Shown here in pieces: positions 24,450-32,887 of a stretch of 64,000 bases of DNA. Within the stretch, counting starts at the first letter, position 1. Each line of letters begins with the position of its first letter. Both the position numbers and the translations under genes were made by a program. Below the pieces are notes generated by a model. The model saw only the letters and a program-made list of their open reading frames with translations, was not told the DNA's origin and did not search any database. Location of the stretch: NCBI GenBank assembly GCA_016716425.1, contig JADJWJ010000007.1, positions 62,001 to 126,000 on the forward strand, written 5' to 3'. The stretch comes from Betaproteobacteria bacterium (GTDB lineage: Bacteria; Pseudomonadota; Gammaproteobacteria; Burkholderiales; Casimicrobiaceae).

Positions 24450-25778
24450 CTAGAACTTCCAGTTGTAGTACGCGGCGAGGAAGACCGACCCGGCCTGGTT
24501 GTACGCGCCGACCAGGTCACCGCGTCCGCCGGCCGCGACCGGCAGGTCGCTCTTCAGGTTGACGTCGAGCCCGCCGCCGTAGGCGTACTCCGCGGCGAAG
24601 CCCCAGAACCGGTTGCGCTCGAGCTGCTGCTGCGCGCCGGCGCCGAAGCGCCACGCGTTGTTCGCGGGCAGGAGCGGCGAGATGCTGCCGGTCTGGAATT
24701 TCGAATCGTACGCGATGCCGAAGTTCACGAGCCACGGCTCCGAGAGCCGGTACTGCGCGCCGGCGGAGACGTGCCACGTGTCCTTGTACTCGAGGTTCTT
24801 GACGACGCCGGTCGGGTCGTTCACGTTGTCGAGACCGAACTGGACCTGGCCGAACTTCGACCACTGCTGCCAGCCGACGCTGCCCAGCAACGCCCAGCGG
24901 TCGGTCGTCTCGGAGTAGACGGAGAGCATCACCCCCTGCGGCACCTTGATGCCCACCCCCAGCGACGCCGACAGCAGGCCGCGGCTGTCGAGCAGCGTCC
25001 GGAGGCCTGGCGCGAGGTTCGACCACTCCAGCGCGGCGTTGAAATCGAGGTTGACCTGCGAGTTCCAGACGAGCCCCCAGCGCGTGCGCGCATCGGGCTG
25101 GTACAGGACGCCGACGTTGGCGCCGAAGCCCCAGACCTCGTCGTCCATCTTGAGCTGGCCGTCGCCATAGCTCGGGAGAACGTTGTTGATGGCGACCTGG
25201 TTCTTGTAGAGGCCGTACATCGCGTTGAGCGCGACGCCGACCGACAGCTTGTCGTTGACCTTGTAGGCGATCGACGGCAGGAACGAAAGACCGAGCAGCG
25301 TGGCCTCCTGGACGTAATAGCGGCCGACCCAGTTTTCGTCGTAGTTGAGCGGCATGCCGAAGTTGCCGGTGGCCGCGAAGCCCAGCGTCAGGTCCGGCGT
25401 GACGCGGTAGGTCGTGAAGCCGCCGCCGCCCAGGAACCAGCCGTCCTGCCCGACCGGATAGCCACCGTTGTTGCCGCCCAGCGCAGGCGACGTGCCGCCG
25501 CCGATCGAGTACCGGACGTCGCCCCACAGCAACTGGCCCGCGGCCAGCACCTGCGTGCCGTCCAGGCGCGACATGCCCGCCGGATTGGTGAGCACCGTCG
25601 ACGCGTCCTGTGCCCGGGCGCCATAGCCGGCCGCGGCCAGGCCGACGTCCGCCGTGCCGACTTCGTACAGGATGATGCCGCCGGCGAACGCAGGGACGCA
25701 GGCAACCCCGATCACTGCGATCGCGGCCGCGCGAAGCAGCCAACCGGTGCAGGTTGTCGTACGAATCACTCCGGACAT
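24450..25778 (-). CDS. FadL/OmpP1-family outer-membrane transport protein
   Basis: A 442-residue beta-barrel protein with a signal peptide (LLRAAAIAVIGVACVPAFAG). It has the typical FadL hatch/N-terminal region (ADVGLAAAGYGARAQDASTV, then LTNPAGMSRLDG) and ends in an aromatic terminal strand, YYNWKF. It probably takes up long-chain fatty acids or other hydrophobic compounds across the outer membrane. The start ATG 25778 is set by GGGGAG seven bases upstream. The frame stays open further upstream, but that part has no signal sequence. It converges on the glycosyltransferase gene, 30 bases apart. Confidence 0.88.
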   Translation of the reverse strand: MSGVIRTTTCTGWLLRAAAIAVIGVACVPAFAGGIILYEVGTADVGLAAAGYGARAQDASTVLTNPAGMSRLDGTQVLAAGQLLWGDVRYSIGGGTSPALGGNNGGYPVGQDGWFLGGGGFTTYRVTPDLTLGFAATGNFGMPLNYDENWVGRYYVQEATLLGLSFLPSIAYKVNDKLSVGVALNAMYGLYKNQVAINNVLPSYGDGQLKMDDEVWGFGANVGVLYQPDARTRWGLVWNSQVNLDFNAALEWSNLAPGLRTLLDSRGLLSASLGVGIKVPQGVMLSVYSETTDRWALLGSVGWQQWSKFGQVQFGLDNVNDPTGVVKNLEYKDTWHVSAGAQYRLSEPWLVNFGIAYDSKFQTGSISPLLPANNAWRFGAGAQQQLERNRFWGFAAEYAYGGGLDVNLKSDLPVAAGGRGDLVGAYNQAGSVFLAAYYNWKF

Positions 25779-26016
25779 GGACTCCCCCATTTCGTCATGC
25801 GCTTGCCAACAGGGCGCGTTCGGCGCCACCGCGCGGAATCCCGAACGGGTGCGGACCGACCCGCTGCGCCTCGGACTCCGGGTGCGGCGCCGTGCGCCAA
25901 CCTCGTCAAGTGTATTCCCGTCATCCGCGGTCGGCCATGCCGAACTGGACAGCGGATCACGCGCGGCATCGGCGCGAGCCATTGGCCGCACGGGCCGCGT
26001 CCGGCATCATGCGCGG

Positions 26017-27387
26017 ATGAACCTCCATCGCATGCTGCTGCAGCGCGCGGCCGAAGGGCGCCCGCTGCGCGTCGCGCTGATCGGCGCCGGCAAGTTCGGC
26101 ACGATGTACCTGGCGCAGGCGAAGCACACGCCGGGCATTCACGTCGTCGCGATCGCGGACCTGGCCCCCGCCCGCGCCCGCGCGTCGCTCGAGCGCGCGG
26201 GCTGGGCGCCGGAGCGCCTGACGGCGCGGTCGTGCGCCGAGGCGGCAAAATCCGGCGGGACGTTCGTGACCGACGACGCGGCGGCCGCGATCGCGACACC
26301 GGAGGTCGAAGTCGTCATCGACGCCACCGGCAATCCCGCGGCCGGCATCCGCCACGCGCTCGCATGCTGCGCGCACGGCAAGCACGTCGTGATGGTCAAC
26401 GTGGAGGCGGACGCGCTGGCGGGGCCGCTGCTCGCGCAGCGCGCGCGCGCGGCGGGCGTCGTGTACTCGCTCGCGTACGGCGACCAGCCGGCGCTGATCT
26501 GCGAGATGGTCGACTGGTGCCGCACCGCGGGCTTCGAGGTCATCGCGGCCGGCAAGGGCACCAAGTACCTGCCCGAGTACCACGCGTCCACGCCCGCCAC
26601 CGTCTGGCCGTATTACGGCTTCACGCCCGAGGTGGTCGCCGCCGGCGACTTCAACGCCCAGATGTTCAACTCGTTCCTCGACGGCACCAAGAGCGCCATC
26701 GAGATGGCGGCGGTCGCCAATGCGACGGACCTCGTCCCGGCGCCGGAGGGACTGGCGTTCCCGCCCTGCGGCGTGGACGACCTGCCGCGCGTGCTGCGCC
26801 CGCGCGACGAGGGCGGACACCTGCACCACGCGGGCCAGGTCGAGGTGATCTCGAGCCTCGAGCGCGACGGCCGGCCGGTGTTCCGCGACCTGCGCTGGGG
26901 CGTGTACGTGACGTTCCGCGCCGGCGACGCTGCCGGCGAGGACTACGTGCGCCGCTGCTTCCGCGAGTACGGCTTCTCGACCGATCCGTCCGGCCGCTAC
27001 AGCGCGATGTACAAGCCATACCACGCGATCGGGCTCGAACTCGGCATCAGCGTCGCGTCGGCCGGGCTGCGCGGCGAGCCCACCGGGCAGGCGCTGGCTT
27101 GGCAGGGCGACGTGGTGGCCACGGCGAAGCGCGACCTCGCGGCCGGGGAGACGCTCGACGGCGAGGGCGGCTACACCGTGTACGGCAGGCTGATGCCGGC
27201 CGCGGCGTCGCGCGCGCTCGGCGGGCTGCCGCTCGGGCTCGCACACGGCGTGACGTTGAAGCGCGCGATCGCGGCAAACGCGCCGGTGCGCTGGGACGAC
27301 GTCGGGATCGACGCGGGCAGCGACGCGGTGAAGTTCAGGCGAGAGATGGAATCGGTGTTCGGCGGTGGCGGTGGCTCGGGCGATTGA
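26017..27387 (+). CDS. NAD(P)-dependent oxidoreductase with C-terminal SAF domain
   Basis: A 456-residue protein. It has an N-terminal Rossmann domain (RVALIGAGKFGTMYLAQA, residues 18-35, then EVVIDATGNPAAGI), a homoserine-dehydrogenase-like catalytic region (GKGTKYLPEYHASTPATVW), and a C-terminal SAF/AFP-like domain (VVATAKRDLAAGETLDGEGG). This architecture is widespread and often labelled homoserine dehydrogenase-like. The substrate is unclear, and it is probably an aldehyde or sugar-derived acid. ATG 26017 is the first codon that gives a conserved N terminus. The 238 bases upstream hold no other gene and presumably the divergent promoters shared with the FadL gene. Confidence 0.75.
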   Translation: MNLHRMLLQRAAEGRPLRVALIGAGKFGTMYLAQAKHTPGIHVVAIADLAPARARASLERAGWAPERLTARSCAEAAKSGGTFVTDDAAAAIATPEVEVVIDATGNPAAGIRHALACCAHGKHVVMVNVEADALAGPLLAQRARAAGVVYSLAYGDQPALICEMVDWCRTAGFEVIAAGKGTKYLPEYHASTPATVWPYYGFTPEVVAAGDFNAQMFNSFLDGTKSAIEMAAVANATDLVPAPEGLAFPPCGVDDLPRVLRPRDEGGHLHHAGQVEVISSLERDGRPVFRDLRWGVYVTFRAGDAAGEDYVRRCFREYGFSTDPSGRYSAMYKPYHAIGLELGISVASAGLRGEPTGQALAWQGDVVATAKRDLAAGETLDGEGGYTVYGRLMPAAASRALGGLPLGLAHGVTLKRAIAANAPVRWDDVGIDAGSDAVKFRREMESVFGGGGGSGD

Positions 27388-27389
27388 CG

Positions 27390-27561
27390 CCCCTCACCCC
27401 AACCCTCTCCCCGCCGCGCGGGGCGAGGGAGCGCCCCTGTGCTGCCGGTTGCACCGTCGGCCGCACGCGAGGCGCGCGGTCTGCCGCGCTCGGGCCAGCG
27501 CAGGCGCCACGTATTCACTCTCCCTCTCCCCGCGTAGCGGGGAGAGGGTTGGGGTGAGGGG
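27390..27561. repeat. Long inverted repeat with cccctcaccccaaccctc ends
   Basis: The 23-base arm at 27390-27412 is exactly complementary to 27539-27561, giving a stem that encloses about 126 bases. A second small palindrome (ccccgcgtagcgggg) lies beside the right arm. This is the form of a common dispersed intergenic repeat in GC-rich proteobacteria. It lies between two co-directional genes and probably ends or attenuates transcription from the first. Confidence 0.85.
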
Positions 27562-27594
27562 CGCGCGCGCTTCGCCCAACCGGTCGACACACCG

Positions 27595-28290
27595 ATGACG
27601 ACGTCCGCCGCGCATCCCCTCGACAACCCCTTCTGGTCCGCGCTGACGACGCGGCAGGCGCACTTCGCGCTGGGTGGCGCGCTCGCCCGCCGCTACGCGC
27701 CCGACGTTTCGCCGATCGCCGCGCTCCCGGCGGCAGGGCCGGACAACGTCGCCGCGCTGCGCGATCTGGTCGCGATCGGCGACGACGCAGGGCTGGTCGG
27801 CCCCCACGCGCCGGCGCTGCCCGATGACTGGGAGATCCTCTACGAGTCGACGATCGTGCAGATGTTCCGCCCCGACCCGGCGCCGCTGCCGGAAGGTGAC
27901 GCGGACGTCGTGCGTCTCACCGCGACGGACGTGGACGAGATGCTTGCGCTGGTCGACTTGACGCAGCCCGGACCCTTCCGGACGCGCACGATCGAGCTCG
28001 GCACGTACATCGGCATTCGTGACGGCGGCCGCCTGATCGCGATGGCCGGCGAGCGCTCGTGCACCGGCGCGTTCCACGAAGTGAGCGCGGTCTGCACGCA
28101 TCCGGACGCGCGGGGCCGCGGCCTCGCGCGCGGCCTGATCGGGCGCGTCGTCAACCGGATGCTGCGCGCGGGGGAGACGCCCTACCTGCACGTCGACTGC
28201 CGCAATCCGCGGGCGATCGACCTGTACCTCGCGCTGGGATTCGTCCGCCGCGCGGAGTTTCCGCTGCTCCACGCGCAGCGCGCGCGGTGA
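27595..28290 (+). CDS. GNAT-family N-acetyltransferase
   Basis: A 231-residue protein whose second half is a GNAT fold of the FR47/RimI-like type. The acetyl-CoA pyrophosphate loop is VCTHPDARGRGLARGLIG (near residues 163-180), and the typical end is HVDCRNPRAIDLYLALGFVRR. The N-terminal 90 residues are a less conserved lid-like domain (NPFWSALTTRQAHFALGG). The acceptor is not predictable. It is the sole gene between the inverted repeat and a convergent DUF1330 gene. Confidence 0.82.
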   Translation: MTTSAAHPLDNPFWSALTTRQAHFALGGALARRYAPDVSPIAALPAAGPDNVAALRDLVAIGDDAGLVGPHAPALPDDWEILYESTIVQMFRPDPAPLPEGDADVVRLTATDVDEMLALVDLTQPGPFRTRTIELGTYIGIRDGGRLIAMAGERSCTGAFHEVSAVCTHPDARGRGLARGLIGRVVNRMLRAGETPYLHVDCRNPRAIDLYLALGFVRRAEFPLLHAQRAR

Positions 28291-28308
28291 CGCCCTGGCG
28301 CGTGCGCG

Positions 28309-28599
28309 TCAGAGGCCTTCGATGATGCGGATCTCGCGGTCGGCGCCGTCGTCCAGCGCCGCCAGCGCCGCCTGGTAGGCGGGCGAGTCGTGCGCGGCGA
28401 CCGCCTGCGCGAGGCTGTCGAACTCGACCAGCACTGTCCGCTGCTTCATGCCCAGCTCATAGACCTGCGCCGGCTCGCCGCGCGCGAGGAAGCGCCCGCC
28501 GGCGGCGACGAGCGCGGGGCCGGCGAGCGTCGCGTACGCGGCGAGCTTGTCGGGATTCTTCACGGCGCGATACGCGCTGATCCAATAGGCCTTCGGCAT
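28309..28599 (-). CDS. DUF1330-family small protein
   Basis: A 96-residue dimeric alpha-beta barrel (ferredoxin-like) protein of the DUF1330 type. It shows KAYWISAYRAVKNPDKLAAY at the N terminus, RFLARGEPAQVYELG, VLVEFDSLAQAVAAHDSPAY and a terminal IRIIEG. Members are small cytoplasmic proteins of unknown activity. It has its own position 55 bases downstream of the LysE gene on the same strand. Confidence 0.88.
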   Translation of the reverse strand: MPKAYWISAYRAVKNPDKLAAYATLAGPALVAAGGRFLARGEPAQVYELGMKQRTVLVEFDSLAQAVAAHDSPAYQAALAALDDGADREIRIIEGL

Positions 28600-28654
28600 G
28601 GTGCGTCCTCCGCGGTGGCGGCAAGGGAAGGGGCGTGCTCGCGGCCGGCCGGCG

Positions 28655-29287
28655 CTACGCCGCGCGCTTGAACGTGGCGAGCAGCGCGCCCATCGTCATC
28701 AGCAGCCCGCCGAACGTCCGGTTCAGCGCGCGGATCTCGCGCGGCCGGCGCAGCAGCCGCAGCGCCTTCGCGGCGAAGGCGGCGTAGCCGCTCATCACGA
28801 CGAAGTCCGTGAACGCGAGCGTAGCGCCGCAGATCGCGTACTGGACGAACTGCGGTCGCGCGGGGTCGATGAACTGCGGCAAGACTGCCAGCATGAACAC
28901 GATGCCCTTGGGGTTGGTCGCATTGACCAGCAGGCCGCGGACGAAGAGCTGGCGGCGCGTGCCGCCGAGCGTGCTCGCCGCGGCGTCGGCGTCGACGGCG
29001 AGGGCCGGCGCGCGCCACTGCTCGATGCCGAGCCAGACGAGGTAGGCCACCCCCAGCCACTTCACGACGGTGAACGCGACAGTGGACGCGGCCAGCAGCG
29101 CGCCCAGTCCCGCGCCGACGAGCGCAAGCACGAACAGGATTCCGGCGATGAGGCCGGCGATGTTCGCCATCGCGCGCGCGAGCCCGAAGCGCAGCCCCGC
29201 GGCCATCGCGGAGATCGCGCCCGCGCCCGGCGAGGCGCTGATGAGCCAGGAGGCCGCGAAGAACGCGAGCCAGGTCTCGACCGTCAT
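28655..29287 (-). CDS. LysE/RhtB-family amino-acid exporter
   Basis: A 210-residue inner-membrane protein with six hydrophobic segments. It carries the LysE/RhtB signature near the N terminus (FFAASWLISASPGAGAISAM) and a conserved VKWLGVAYLVWLGIEQWR. NATNPKGIVFMLAVLPQF is the second family hallmark. It probably exports homoserine, threonine, leucine or a similar amino acid. It starts 10 bases after the redoxin gene's stop, so it may be read through from the dsbD transcript. Confidence 0.9.
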   Translation of the reverse strand: MTVETWLAFFAASWLISASPGAGAISAMAAGLRFGLARAMANIAGLIAGILFVLALVGAGLGALLAASTVAFTVVKWLGVAYLVWLGIEQWRAPALAVDADAAASTLGGTRRQLFVRGLLVNATNPKGIVFMLAVLPQFIDPARPQFVQYAICGATLAFTDFVVMSGYAAFAAKALRLLRRPREIRALNRTFGGLLMTMGALLATFKRAA

Positions 29288-29297
29288 GCGGACGCGG

Positions 29298-29900
29298 TCA
29301 GTACTTGACCGAGCACCCGTACGGCGTCGTGCTGGCGAGCGTGACGGGCTTGCCGGCCGTCGCTTCGGCCAACGCCGCGCGCACGTAGTTGTTGGCGATC
29401 TTGCGGTCGGACTCGCGTGCGCTGCGCTTGTCGTCGATGGCGCCCGCGTACACGACCTTGCCGGCCGGGTCGATCACGAACATGTGCGGCGTGGTCTTGG
29501 CCGCGTACGCGCGGCCCGCGGCGCTGGCGTCGTCCAGCAGCACGGCCTTCGGCGCCGCACCCTTCTCCGCCATCCACGCGCCCATCTGCGCGGGCGTCTT
29601 GTACTCGCCATGGCTGCGGTTGGTCGAATTGATGGCGAGCCACACGACGTCCTTCGCGCCCCACTCCTTCTGCAGCGGCTGCATGCCGTTGCCGTTGTAC
29701 TGCGCCTGCACGAACGGGCATTCGGGGTTCGTCCACTCCAGCACGACGAATTTGCCCTTGTAGTCCGACAGCCTGACGACCTTCCCCGTCGTGTCGGTGA
29801 GCGTGAAATCGGGCGCGGCTGTTCCGGGTGCGGCCGCGAGCGCGGCTCCGGCGGCGAAGGCGAGGGGAAGTGTCAGCAGGCGCAGCGTCGTCATCGTCAT
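29298..29900 (-). CDS. Periplasmic redoxin (CPFV type)
   Basis: A 200-residue exported thioredoxin-fold protein. It has a signal peptide (LRLLTLPLAFAAGAALAAAPG) and a redoxin core, PDFTLTDTTGKVVRLSDYKG. The active-site position reads EWTNPECPFVQAQYNG, so the first Cys is kept and the second is Val. Another Cys lies at the extreme C terminus (TPYGCSVKY). The two single Cys may form the working pair. The gene overlaps the dsbD stop by four bases (ATGA), pointing to DsbD as its electron donor. A related protein with the same pattern is encoded at 42478. Confidence 0.82.
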   Translation of the reverse strand: MTMTTLRLLTLPLAFAAGAALAAAPGTAAPDFTLTDTTGKVVRLSDYKGKFVVLEWTNPECPFVQAQYNGNGMQPLQKEWGAKDVVWLAINSTNRSHGEYKTPAQMGAWMAEKGAAPKAVLLDDASAAGRAYAAKTTPHMFVIDPAGKVVYAGAIDDKRSARESDRKIANNYVRAALAEATAGKPVTLASTTPYGCSVKY

Positions 29901-32092
29901 GGCGTCCTCGTGCGGTTGTCGAGAGCGGCCGCCCTCGGCGCGCCGGCCATCGCCAGCGCGTCGAGCACGACCTGAGTCTGCAAGACCTCCGGCAGCAGCA
30001 TCGGTTCCCTTCCGGGGATGTACAGCACGTAGACCGGGACGCCCTGCCGGCCGAGCGCCGCCAGCGCCTGCGTGATCACCGGGTCCCGGCGCGTCCAGTC
30101 GGCGCGGACGAGCTCGATGCCGCTCTTCGCGAACGCGTCCTTCACCGCGCGATCGTTGAGGACGAGCCGCTTGTTGACCTGGCAGGTGACGCACCACGCC
30201 GCGGTGAAGTCGACGAACACCGGGCGGCCGGCGGCGGTCAGCTCCGCGACCAGCGCCGGCGAAAACGGCTGCCACGGGTCGCCCGCGGTCGCCTTCCCGC
30301 CGCCGGGCGCGGCCGCGGCCGCATCCTGCTCGGCACCGCCGGAGAAGAGCGGCCACGCGACGGCCGCCGCCGCCACGAACCCTGCGACCGCGACCGCTGA
30401 GTACGCGCGCGCGGCGCCCATCCGGTAGGTGCGCCACGCCCACAGCGCGAACGCGACGGCCACCAGCGTGATCAGCAGCCGCACGACGGCGTCGTTGTCG
30501 ACCTGCGCCCCCAGCACCCACGCGAGCCAGGCGACGGTGGCGTACAGCGGGAACGCGAGCATCTGCTTCAAGTGCACCATCCACGCGCCCGGCTTGGGCA
30601 GCATGCGCCGCCAGCCCGGGAACCACGACAGCAGCAGGAACGGCAACGCCATGCCGAGGCCGAGCGCCACGAAGACGATGAGCGTCAGCACGGCCGGCTG
30701 CGCGAGTGCTGCGCCCAGCGCCGCGCCCATGAACGGCGCCGTGCACGGCGAGGCGATGACGACCGCGAGCACGCCGGACAGCGCGGCGTCCGCGTACTTG
30801 TTGCGCGCGCTCCAGCCGGCCGCCTCGGAGGGCACGAGCGAGCCGAACTCGAACGCCCCCGACATGTTGAGCGCGAGCACGAAGAACAGGAGGGCCAGGC
30901 CGGTGACGACCGCCGGCGACTGCAGCTGGAAGCCCCAGCCGAACTGCTCGCCGGCGGCGCGGAACGCGAGCAGCAGGCCCGCCAGCGCGACGAACGTCGC
31001 GATCACGCCGCCGGAGAACGCAAGCCCCTCCAGCCGCAGCTTCTGCTTGTTGCCGTGGCCGGGTGCGGCCAGCGCGAGCGCCTTGATCGAGAGCACCGGA
31101 AACACGCACGGCATCAGGTTCAGTACGACGCCGCCGACGAACGCGAACAATATCGCCGCCAGCAGCGACAGGCCCTCGCCTGCGGGCGCGGCAACGTCGA
31201 GCGCCGGCACCGGCGCCGTGACGGGCTTCGGTCCGGCCACCACGGTCCCGGTCAGCGGCGTGTCGATCACGATCGCCTTCGGCGCGGCGGCGCCGCTCGC
31301 GAAGCCGCCGGTCGCCGTCAGCACGCCGGCCACGCGCGTGAACCCGGGCGCCAGCTGGTTGGCGACCGGCAGCGTCAGCGTGAACGTGCCGTTCGCGTCG
31401 CGCGCGAACGCCTGCTTCGCCGACGGCTCGATGCGACCCTCGTCGAACGGGAAGAAGTGCACGCCGGCGGGTGCGACCGCGCCGGCCGGCCCGGTCAGCG
31501 TGACGATCACCTTCTGGCCGTCGCCGCGCGCCGCGGCGAGCCAGCCCGGCGCGGGCGCGGGCAACGCGCCGCGCGTCGCGGCGATCGCCTGGCCCCACTG
31601 CGGGTACGGGTCGGCGCGATCGGACACCGGCAGCATCAACTCGAGCTGCGCCTCCTCGGGGATGCAGGTCTCGCGGCAGACGAGCCACTCGGCCTTCGCG
31701 GCGAGTGCGAGCGTGTCGCCCGGGCGCGCATCGGCCGCCACCTTCACGTCGGTGAGCAGCAGTACCTCGCCCTCGTAGCCGAAATTGACCAGCGGGCCGG
31801 CCGGCAGCGCGTGTGGCGCCGGCCACTGGATGTCGCCGGCGGCGACCCCGGCGGGCAGCTTCCACGCGAGCGTCGTGGGCAAGCCCGAGTCCCCGGGGTT
31901 GCGCCAGTACGTGTGCCAGCCGTCGGCCATCTTCAGGCGCAGCGCGACGGTCGTCGCCTGGCCCGGCACGAACGCCGTGCGCTCGGACACGAGCTCGGCC
32001 TCGACGTGCGGGGTCTTCACCGGCGCGGCCGCAACCGCGCCCGCGAAGGCGGCGGCGAGCAAGGCGACGGCGAGGGCGGCGGTGCGCGGCAT
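29897..32092 (-). CDS. Thiol:disulfide interchange protein DsbD-like
   Basis: A 731-residue membrane protein. It has a signal peptide and an N-terminal periplasmic domain with Cys pair (VCRETCIPEEAQ, near residue 145). Eight or so membrane segments follow, with the conserved Cys/Pro elements VVLNLMPCVFPVLSIKALAL and ASPCTAPFMGAALGAAL. A C-terminal thioredoxin domain carries FTAAWCVTCQVNKRLVLN. Electrons pass from cytoplasmic thioredoxin through the membrane to periplasmic clients such as DsbC (4171) and the adjoining redoxin. The N-terminal domain resembles the ScsB/DipZ variant. ATG 32092 gives a normal signal peptide, and an in-frame TTG 30 bases earlier is less likely. Confidence 0.88.
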   Translation of the reverse strand: MPRTAALAVALLAAAFAGAVAAAPVKTPHVEAELVSERTAFVPGQATTVALRLKMADGWHTYWRNPGDSGLPTTLAWKLPAGVAAGDIQWPAPHALPAGPLVNFGYEGEVLLLTDVKVAADARPGDTLALAAKAEWLVCRETCIPEEAQLELMLPVSDRADPYPQWGQAIAATRGALPAPAPGWLAAARGDGQKVIVTLTGPAGAVAPAGVHFFPFDEGRIEPSAKQAFARDANGTFTLTLPVANQLAPGFTRVAGVLTATGGFASGAAAPKAIVIDTPLTGTVVAGPKPVTAPVPALDVAAPAGEGLSLLAAILFAFVGGVVLNLMPCVFPVLSIKALALAAPGHGNKQKLRLEGLAFSGGVIATFVALAGLLLAFRAAGEQFGWGFQLQSPAVVTGLALLFFVLALNMSGAFEFGSLVPSEAAGWSARNKYADAALSGVLAVVIASPCTAPFMGAALGAALAQPAVLTLIVFVALGLGMALPFLLLSWFPGWRRMLPKPGAWMVHLKQMLAFPLYATVAWLAWVLGAQVDNDAVVRLLITLVAVAFALWAWRTYRMGAARAYSAVAVAGFVAAAAVAWPLFSGGAEQDAAAAAPGGGKATAGDPWQPFSPALVAELTAAGRPVFVDFTAAWCVTCQVNKRLVLNDRAVKDAFAKSGIELVRADWTRRDPVITQALAALGRQGVPVYVLYIPGREPMLLPEVLQTQVVLDALAMAGAPRAAALDNRTRTP

Positions 32093-32167
32093 GCGTTTCT
32101 CTGGGTCGGGACGAACGGCCAACAGTCGTTGGTGCGCCGGCCTTCCGGTTCGGTTCCGTGCGAGGGC

Positions 32168-32173
32168 TAGAAT
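32168..32173 (+). promoter_or_regulatory. Possible -10 box (TAGAAT) for the Mn exporter gene
   Basis: TAGAAT stands in an AT-richer island (tagaattatcctctttt) between the divergent dsbD and GDT1-type genes. Transcription from here would give a leader of about 86 bases that includes the palindrome at 32216. Confidence 0.4.
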
Positions 32174-32215
32174 TATCCTCTTTTCCCGGCGAACGGCTTC
32201 TCGCGCGACAGGCAG

Positions 32216-32236
32216 ACTTATGACATTAGCATAAGT
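32216..32236. promoter_or_regulatory. Putative operator: 7-7-7 palindrome
   Basis: ACTTATG and CATAAGT form perfect 7-base arms around a seven-base centre (acattag). The AT-rich palindrome stands out from its GC-rich surroundings and lies 30 bases before the start of the Mn-exporter gene. Size and symmetry suit a dimeric metalloregulator of the Fur/Mur/MntR kind. It does not match a named consensus that I can recall exactly. Confidence 0.45.
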
Positions 32237-32265
32237 TGGCGTGGCGGGGGTTGTGCCACCCCCCG

Positions 32266-32841
32266 ATGCTCGAAGCCCTCCTGGTGTCCACCGCCGTCGT
32301 CGCCGTCGGCGAACTCGGCGACAAGACGCAACTCCTCACGCTGGTGCTCGCGGCGCGCTACGGCAAGCCGTGGCCGATCATCGCCGGGATCGCGGTCGCG
32401 ACGCTCGCCAACCACGCGATCGCCGGCTGGGTCGGCAACTGGGCGCGCACGGTCGTGCCCGAGGACGTGCTGCGCTGGCTGCTGGCGCTGTCGTTCTTCG
32501 CCGTCGCCGCGTGGGCGCTGAAACCGGACAAGCTTGACGAGGGCGCCACGCCTCCGGCGTCGCGCACGAGCGTGTTCCTCGTGACCACGTGGACGTTCTT
32601 CCTGGTCGAAATCGGCGACAAGACGCAGGTCGCCACGGTGATGCTGGCCGCGCAATACCCGTCGCTCGTCGCGGTGGTCGCCGGCACCACGCTCGGCATG
32701 CTGCTGGTCAACGCGCCCACCGCCTTCGCCGGCAAGGCCGCCGCCGAACGCATTCCGTTCCGCGCGGTGCGCATCGTCGCGGCGGTGCTGTTCGCGGGGC
32801 TGGGCGTGTGGGTGCTGCTGGCGCCCCACCTCGAGCGGTGA
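32266..32841 (+). CDS. GDT1/UPF0016-family Mn2+ exporter
   Basis: A 191-residue membrane protein with six helices in two homologous halves. Each half has the family's metal-binding motif, VAVGELGDKTQLLTL (residues 11-25) and LVEIGDKTQVATVMLA (near 115-130). Bacterial members such as MneA export manganese, and eukaryotic TMEM165/GDT1 are relatives. ATG 32266 starts the first helix, and the in-frame codons upstream add a GC-rich non-membrane stretch. It lies 46 bases before leuS and is regulated perhaps through the palindrome upstream. No yybP-ykoY riboswitch pattern is seen in the leader. Confidence 0.88.
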   Translation: MLEALLVSTAVVAVGELGDKTQLLTLVLAARYGKPWPIIAGIAVATLANHAIAGWVGNWARTVVPEDVLRWLLALSFFAVAAWALKPDKLDEGATPPASRTSVFLVTTWTFFLVEIGDKTQVATVMLAAQYPSLVAVVAGTTLGMLLVNAPTAFAGKAAAERIPFRAVRIVAAVLFAGLGVWVLLAPHLER

Positions 32842-32857
32842 AGCGCGCACCCGCCGG

Positions 32858-32863
32858 TATAAT
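32858..32863 (+). promoter_or_regulatory. leuS -10 box (TATAAT)
   Basis: A perfect TATAAT 30 bases before the leuS ATG, inside the short gap after the exporter gene, so leuS-lptE-holA can be transcribed independently. The -35 region is GC-rich. Confidence 0.6.
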
Positions 32864-32887
32864 CAACGGCTTAGCGAAAGAGCCGCC

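Noticed and set aside
32100..32265. A yybP-ykoY manganese riboswitch before the GDT1-type exporter
   Set aside because: The conserved blocks of that motif are not present in the leader. Only a simple palindrome is seen.
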